From Ornatilinea apprima (GTDB lineage: Bacteria > Chloroflexota > Anaerolineae > Anaerolineales > Anaerolineaceae): DNA of 64,000 nucleotides. Numbering within the stretch: position 1 is the stretch's first letter; every line of letters begins with the position of its first letter. Below, piece after piece: positions 60,886 to 64,000 of this stretch. Under the pieces are notes generated by a model that did not search any database, was not told where the DNA came from, and was given only the letters and a program-made list of their open reading frames with translations. A program made the translations under genes and the position numbers. The stretch lies in the NCBI RefSeq assembly GCF_001306115.1, contig NZ_LGCL01000026.1, positions 1 to 64,000 of the forward strand. Reading direction: 5' to 3'.

Positions 60886-62469
60886 TTGCAGATCTTTCAT
60901 AACGCCAAACTGTATCCAACAGCCGACCCTGCCTCGCGTCAGTCCGCGATTGCGATTGAAAATGGGCGCGTGGTGGCGCTGGGCAGCGACCCCGACGTGC
61001 TCAATCTGGCGCGCCCCGGCTGCCAGATCGTCAATCTGGCAAAAAAAACCATACTTCCCGGTCTGACAGACAGTCACATTCACCTCTCGCTGTACGCCCA
61101 GAGCCTGGCAAAAGTCAATTGCGAGGTCGCTTCCCGACAGGCCTGTCTTGATCTCATTGCCCAAAAAGCACACGATCTGAAGCCCGGCGAATGGATTTTG
61201 GGGCATGGTTGGAATCAGAACGTTTGGCCGGAAGGCTTTGGCACGGCCGCCGATCTGGACGCCGTCGCTCCCAATCATCCCGTTTACCTCACCGACAAAG
61301 CCATCCATTCTGCCTGGGCCAACACCACGGCCATCCGCCTGGCTGGCATAACCAGCCAAACACCCGACCCTTCTGGCGGCATCATACAGCGCGCGGAAAA
61401 CGGTGAGCCGAAAGGCATCTTCTTCGAATCAGCCATGTTGATGATCGAGCGAGCCATCCCTGCGTTTTCAGCGGAGGCGCTGGCCGGTCTGCTTGACCAG
61501 GCCCAGCAAACCTTGTGGCCAATGGGGATCACCGCAGCGCACGATTTTGATGACCTGCTTTGCTTCGCCGCGCTCCAGTTGCTTCATCTGAACGGCCAGT
61601 TAAAGCTGCGCGTTACCAAGGGCATCCCCGAAGACGCCCTCAACACCGCCATCGACATGCGGCTGCAAACCGGCTTTGGGCATGGCATGCTGCGCGTTGG
61701 CTCATTAAAGCTCTTTGCCGATGGCGCGTTAGGCCCGCATACCGCGGCCATGCTAGAGCCCTACTCCGATGATCCAGGCAATACTGGTGTGCTGCTCGGT
61801 GACAGCCAGCACTTCTATCCGATCTTTGAAAAAGCGGTCAAGAACCACATCTCTATCGCCGTTCACGCCATTGGAGACCGTGCCAACCGGGAAATTTTGG
61901 ATTCCTACGCGCGCTTGAGAGATTATGAAGCGCAAAACCATCTGCCGCGCCGCGCTCATCGCATTGAGCATGTCCAAACGATTCAACCGCAAGACCAGGT
62001 TCGACTGCAGGCGCTGGGAATCACCGCTTCCATGCAGCCCCTGCACGCCACATCGGATATGTTCACCGCCGATCGCTATTGGGGCAGCCGCGCTGCCAAC
62101 GCTTATGTCTTTAAAAACTTATTAGACTTGGGCGCACAGTTGATCTTTGGTTCAGACGCGCCAGTAGAAACACCCAATCCCTTCGTCGGCCTGCACGCTG
62201 CCGTCACGCGCCGCCGCGCAGACGGCAACCCCGGCTCCCAGGGCTGGCATCCTTCCCAACGGCTGACGGTGGCGCAAGCGCTGCACGCCTATACGTCCGC
62301 TCCCGCCCAGGTGTATGGGCGGCAAACAGAACAAGGCAGCCTGCTTCCCGGGTGTTTTGCCGATCTGATCCTTCTGGACCAAGACCCATTCGAGATGCAG
62401 CCCGATGATTTGCATTTTTTGAAGCCCTCTGGCACAATGGTTGAAGGAGAGTGGGTATGGCAAAAGTAG
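60886..62469 (+). CDS. Amidohydrolase-family protein (YtcJ-like)
   Basis: 527 residues with a TTG start, preceded by AAAGGAG seven bases away. Metal motif GLTDSHIHLSLY (HxH) at about 58-70, GHGWNQNVWPEG, RIEHVQ (His), and SDAPVETPNPFVGLHAA for the late Asp. The sequence is of the amidohydrolase 3 / exoenzyme regulatory protein AepA type, whose substrates are mostly unknown. It follows parB by four bases and overlaps the kinase gene, so it is part of the parAB unit by transcription but probably not by function. Confidence 0.82.
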   Translation: MQIFHNAKLYPTADPASRQSAIAIENGRVVALGSDPDVLNLARPGCQIVNLAKKTILPGLTDSHIHLSLYAQSLAKVNCEVASRQACLDLIAQKAHDLKPGEWILGHGWNQNVWPEGFGTAADLDAVAPNHPVYLTDKAIHSAWANTTAIRLAGITSQTPDPSGGIIQRAENGEPKGIFFESAMLMIERAIPAFSAEALAGLLDQAQQTLWPMGITAAHDFDDLLCFAALQLLHLNGQLKLRVTKGIPEDALNTAIDMRLQTGFGHGMLRVGSLKLFADGALGPHTAAMLEPYSDDPGNTGVLLGDSQHFYPIFEKAVKNHISIAVHAIGDRANREILDSYARLRDYEAQNHLPRRAHRIEHVQTIQPQDQVRLQALGITASMQPLHATSDMFTADRYWGSRAANAYVFKNLLDLGAQLIFGSDAPVETPNPFVGLHAAVTRRRADGNPGSQGWHPSQRLTVAQALHAYTSAPAQVYGRQTEQGSLLPGCFADLILLDQDPFEMQPDDLHFLKPSGTMVEGEWVWQK

Positions 62470-63539
62470 CCTCAACTGACAATCACGAAAACCCAGTCCT
62501 TCCGGTTCGCACCCTTACACCAGAAATCCTCGTCCCACGTTTGGGAGACTACCTGGTGGAACGGGGTATTCTCTCTCAACAGGCCCTAAAAGACGCTTTA
62601 ATTAAACAAAGCCAGCTCACATCGCCAAACCAGCCCCCCCCCTTGCTAGGGAATATTCTCATTGATTTGGGCTACATCGACCGCGCTACACTTGACGAAA
62701 TCATTACCGAACAAATTTTACAGCTGCGCTCCGCCCTGCAGGCTGCCAATCAGAGCCTGGAGAGGCGCGTACAGGAACGCACTGCCGAACTGGAAATGGC
62801 CTTAAAGAAGGTGTCCGAGCTCAGCCAACTGAAATCCAACTTCATTGCCAATATCTCGCACGAGCTGCGCACCCCGCTGACTCATATCATTGGATATATT
62901 GAGCTGCTCATCTCGCGTGATCTCGGTCCCATGACCGAAGACCAAGAGCAGGCGACCTTTATCATGAAAAGATCGTCTGAGCGGCTCAAACACCTGATTG
63001 AAGACCTGATCCTCTTTTCGAACACCGAAGGCGGCCAGGTTCACCTGGAAATTGAAACTTTCAGCATCAATTTACTTTTTGAAGAACTGCGCCGCCAGAT
63101 TCTGGCCAAAAGGCGTGACACCTCCATGGAAATAGAAGTCAATTGTCCAGAAGACCTGCAGCCGGTGCGCGCAGACCAAGAAAAAATCTTATGGGTGTTA
63201 TTGCAGTTGGTGGATAACGCCATTAAATTTAACAAGCCGGGGGGAAAAGTCACCATTGCCGCGGAAAATGACGGATCCTTTGTGCGTTTATCCGTCACGG
63301 ATACCGGCATTGGAATCCCCCCCGACAAATTGGAAGAGATCTTTGAGCCTTTCCACCAGCTTGATAGTTCCTCGACTCGCAAAGCGGGTGGCACCGGCCT
63401 GGGGCTAAACCTTGCCCGAAAAATTGTTGAAGCACACGGCTCCATTCTATCAGTCTATTCGGAACCCGGTGAGGGCAGCCGCTTTGAATTCACCATTATC
63501 TCCTCAAGACCATTTTCAAACCACTATCCGGCTGATTAA
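62457..63539 (+). CDS. Sensor histidine kinase with MshEN-like N-terminal domain
   Basis: 360 residues from the ATG at 62457, with GGAG seven bases before it, inside the end of the amidohydrolase gene (13-base overlap). The first about 90 residues (LGDYLVERGILSQQALKDAL, then LLGNILIDLGYID) resemble the MshEN/GspE-II domain, which binds c-di-GMP in some proteins. A coiled-coil (about 90-125) leads to HisKA with FIANISHELRTPLTHIIGY and HATPase with VDNAIKFNKPGG, DTGIGIPPDKL, FEPFHQLD and GGTGLGLNLA. A c-di-GMP-responsive kinase is possible. No regulator gene is adjacent. Confidence 0.88.
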   Translation: MAKVASTDNHENPVLPVRTLTPEILVPRLGDYLVERGILSQQALKDALIKQSQLTSPNQPPPLLGNILIDLGYIDRATLDEIITEQILQLRSALQAANQSLERRVQERTAELEMALKKVSELSQLKSNFIANISHELRTPLTHIIGYIELLISRDLGPMTEDQEQATFIMKRSSERLKHLIEDLILFSNTEGGQVHLEIETFSINLLFEELRRQILAKRRDTSMEIEVNCPEDLQPVRADQEKILWVLLQLVDNAIKFNKPGGKVTIAAENDGSFVRLSVTDTGIGIPPDKLEEIFEPFHQLDSSSTRKAGGTGLGLNLARKIVEAHGSILSVYSEPGEGSRFEFTIISSRPFSNHYPAD

Positions 63540-63570
63540 ACCAAAGCCGTGAAACGCCGCATTGGCGGGT

Positions 63571-64000
63571 ATGGATCGAAAAAAAATGACAAGCCAGGAT
63601 ATCGGCCCACAAGTAGAGCATCTGTATGCCATCAACCAGATGGTTATCAGCGCGTCCGGCTGGAAGCCAGCGTTGGAGGAAATCTCACGCATGGCGCGGT
63701 CTTTCTTTATCTTTGATAATCTGGTTGTCTACAAAACAGATTATCAAACCCAAAACATGGAAGTGATTTTTGCCCGGGCGATGGGTCGCGGAAAGCGGGC
63801 CGAAGCCGACATCTCTTGGGGCGAGGAAATCGCGAACAACATCCTTCGCGAAGGGAAGATTATCTGCACTGAACCACAAGATACCGAACAAAAGGACCGC
63901 CTCGCCCTGCCGTTCATTTTGGGCATTCCCCTGAAAGTCTCCGGGCAACTGATCGGCGCGCTGATCATAATTCGCTTTGGCGGGCCGCCCTTCAACCAGG
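63571..64000 (+). CDS. GAF-domain protein, 3' end cut by window edge
   Basis: The ATG at 63571 opens a frame that stays open to the window edge (143 codons). Residues about 12-143 look like a GAF domain (VEHLYAINQMVISASGWK, LALPFILGIPLKVSGQLIGAL). Such domains usually start sensor kinases or cyclases, and the gene follows a histidine kinase by 31 bases, so it may be the next signalling gene in the unit. The ATG at 63586 is an alternative. The rest of the protein is not visible. Confidence 0.7.
   Translation, partial: MDRKKMTSQDIGPQVEHLYAINQMVISASGWKPALEEISRMARSFFIFDNLVVYKTDYQTQNMEVIFARAMGRGKRAEADISWGEEIANNILREGKIICTEPQDTEQKDRLALPFILGIPLKVSGQLIGALIIIRFGGPPFNQ

Overview
The window looks like the chromosome of a member of the Chloroflexota, probably class Anaerolineae. 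This is inferred from gene content: a cyclic-2,3-diphosphoglycerate-synthase-like protein beside obgE, a CpXC protein, an NBR1-type lipoprotein, a membrane-anchored YvcK, many GAF/PAS kinases, GC-rich coding sequence and leaderless-looking promoters. No rRNA or other decisive marker is present, so this is a reasoned guess. Almost all of the window is densely coded in short operons separated by clear intrinsic terminators. No CRISPR array or prophage was seen. The only mobile element is a piece of an IS5-type transposase at the extreme left edge.

Layout. 1-1334: AT-richer accessory patch with the transposase fragment and three small unknown genes, two of them tandem paralogues. 1446-10911: methyltransferase, membrane protein, metallo-beta-lactamase-fold hydrolase, aminotransferase, alpha/beta hydrolase plus diguanylate cyclase, deoxynucleoside kinase, and an ECF sigma / anti-sigma / bactofilin-like membrane protein operon. 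11035-20610 (minus strand): nadD, obgE, cpgS-like, argS, rpsT, pgk, gap and yvcK, a central-carbon and translation block. 20674-31794: ROK kinase, histidine kinase, CpXC protein, divergent FHA-winged-helix regulator and Ser/Thr kinase, GH3 hydrolase, glycerophosphodiesterase and an AAA ATPase. 31986-41636: glycosyltransferase, recJ, alr, tgt, uppP, PstS-like lipoprotein, acetyltransferase, hydrolase, gpmA and an Fpg/Nei glycosylase. 41826-51996: a heterodimeric ABC exporter, then a four-gene minus-strand operon (PlsY-like acyltransferase, PEP-synthase/rifampin-phosphotransferase-like enzyme, ABC ATPase, FtsX-type permease). 52184-64000: selenoprotein peroxiredoxin-glutaredoxin, tatC, cation exchanger with a structured leader, lipoprotein, an unknown gene, one tRNA, radC, zinc-ribbon protein, PfkB kinase, parA/parB, amidohydrolase, a sensor kinase and a truncated GAF protein.

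The strongest unusual signal is at 52184-52948. A peroxiredoxin fused to a glutaredoxin has an in-frame TGA exactly where the peroxidatic cysteine belongs, and the frame continues intact for 209 more codons. This is best read as selenocysteine at position 45. Naive gene callers would split it into two genes. Other points worth a second look are the cation-exchanger leader RNA with a terminator hairpin, the PlsY/PEP-utilising/ABC operon, the presence of gap, pgk, a 2,3-BPG-dependent mutase and a cyclic-2,3-BPG-synthase-like protein in one window, a predicted autoregulatory ECF promoter, and several consensus promoters placed 6-8 bases before a start codon.
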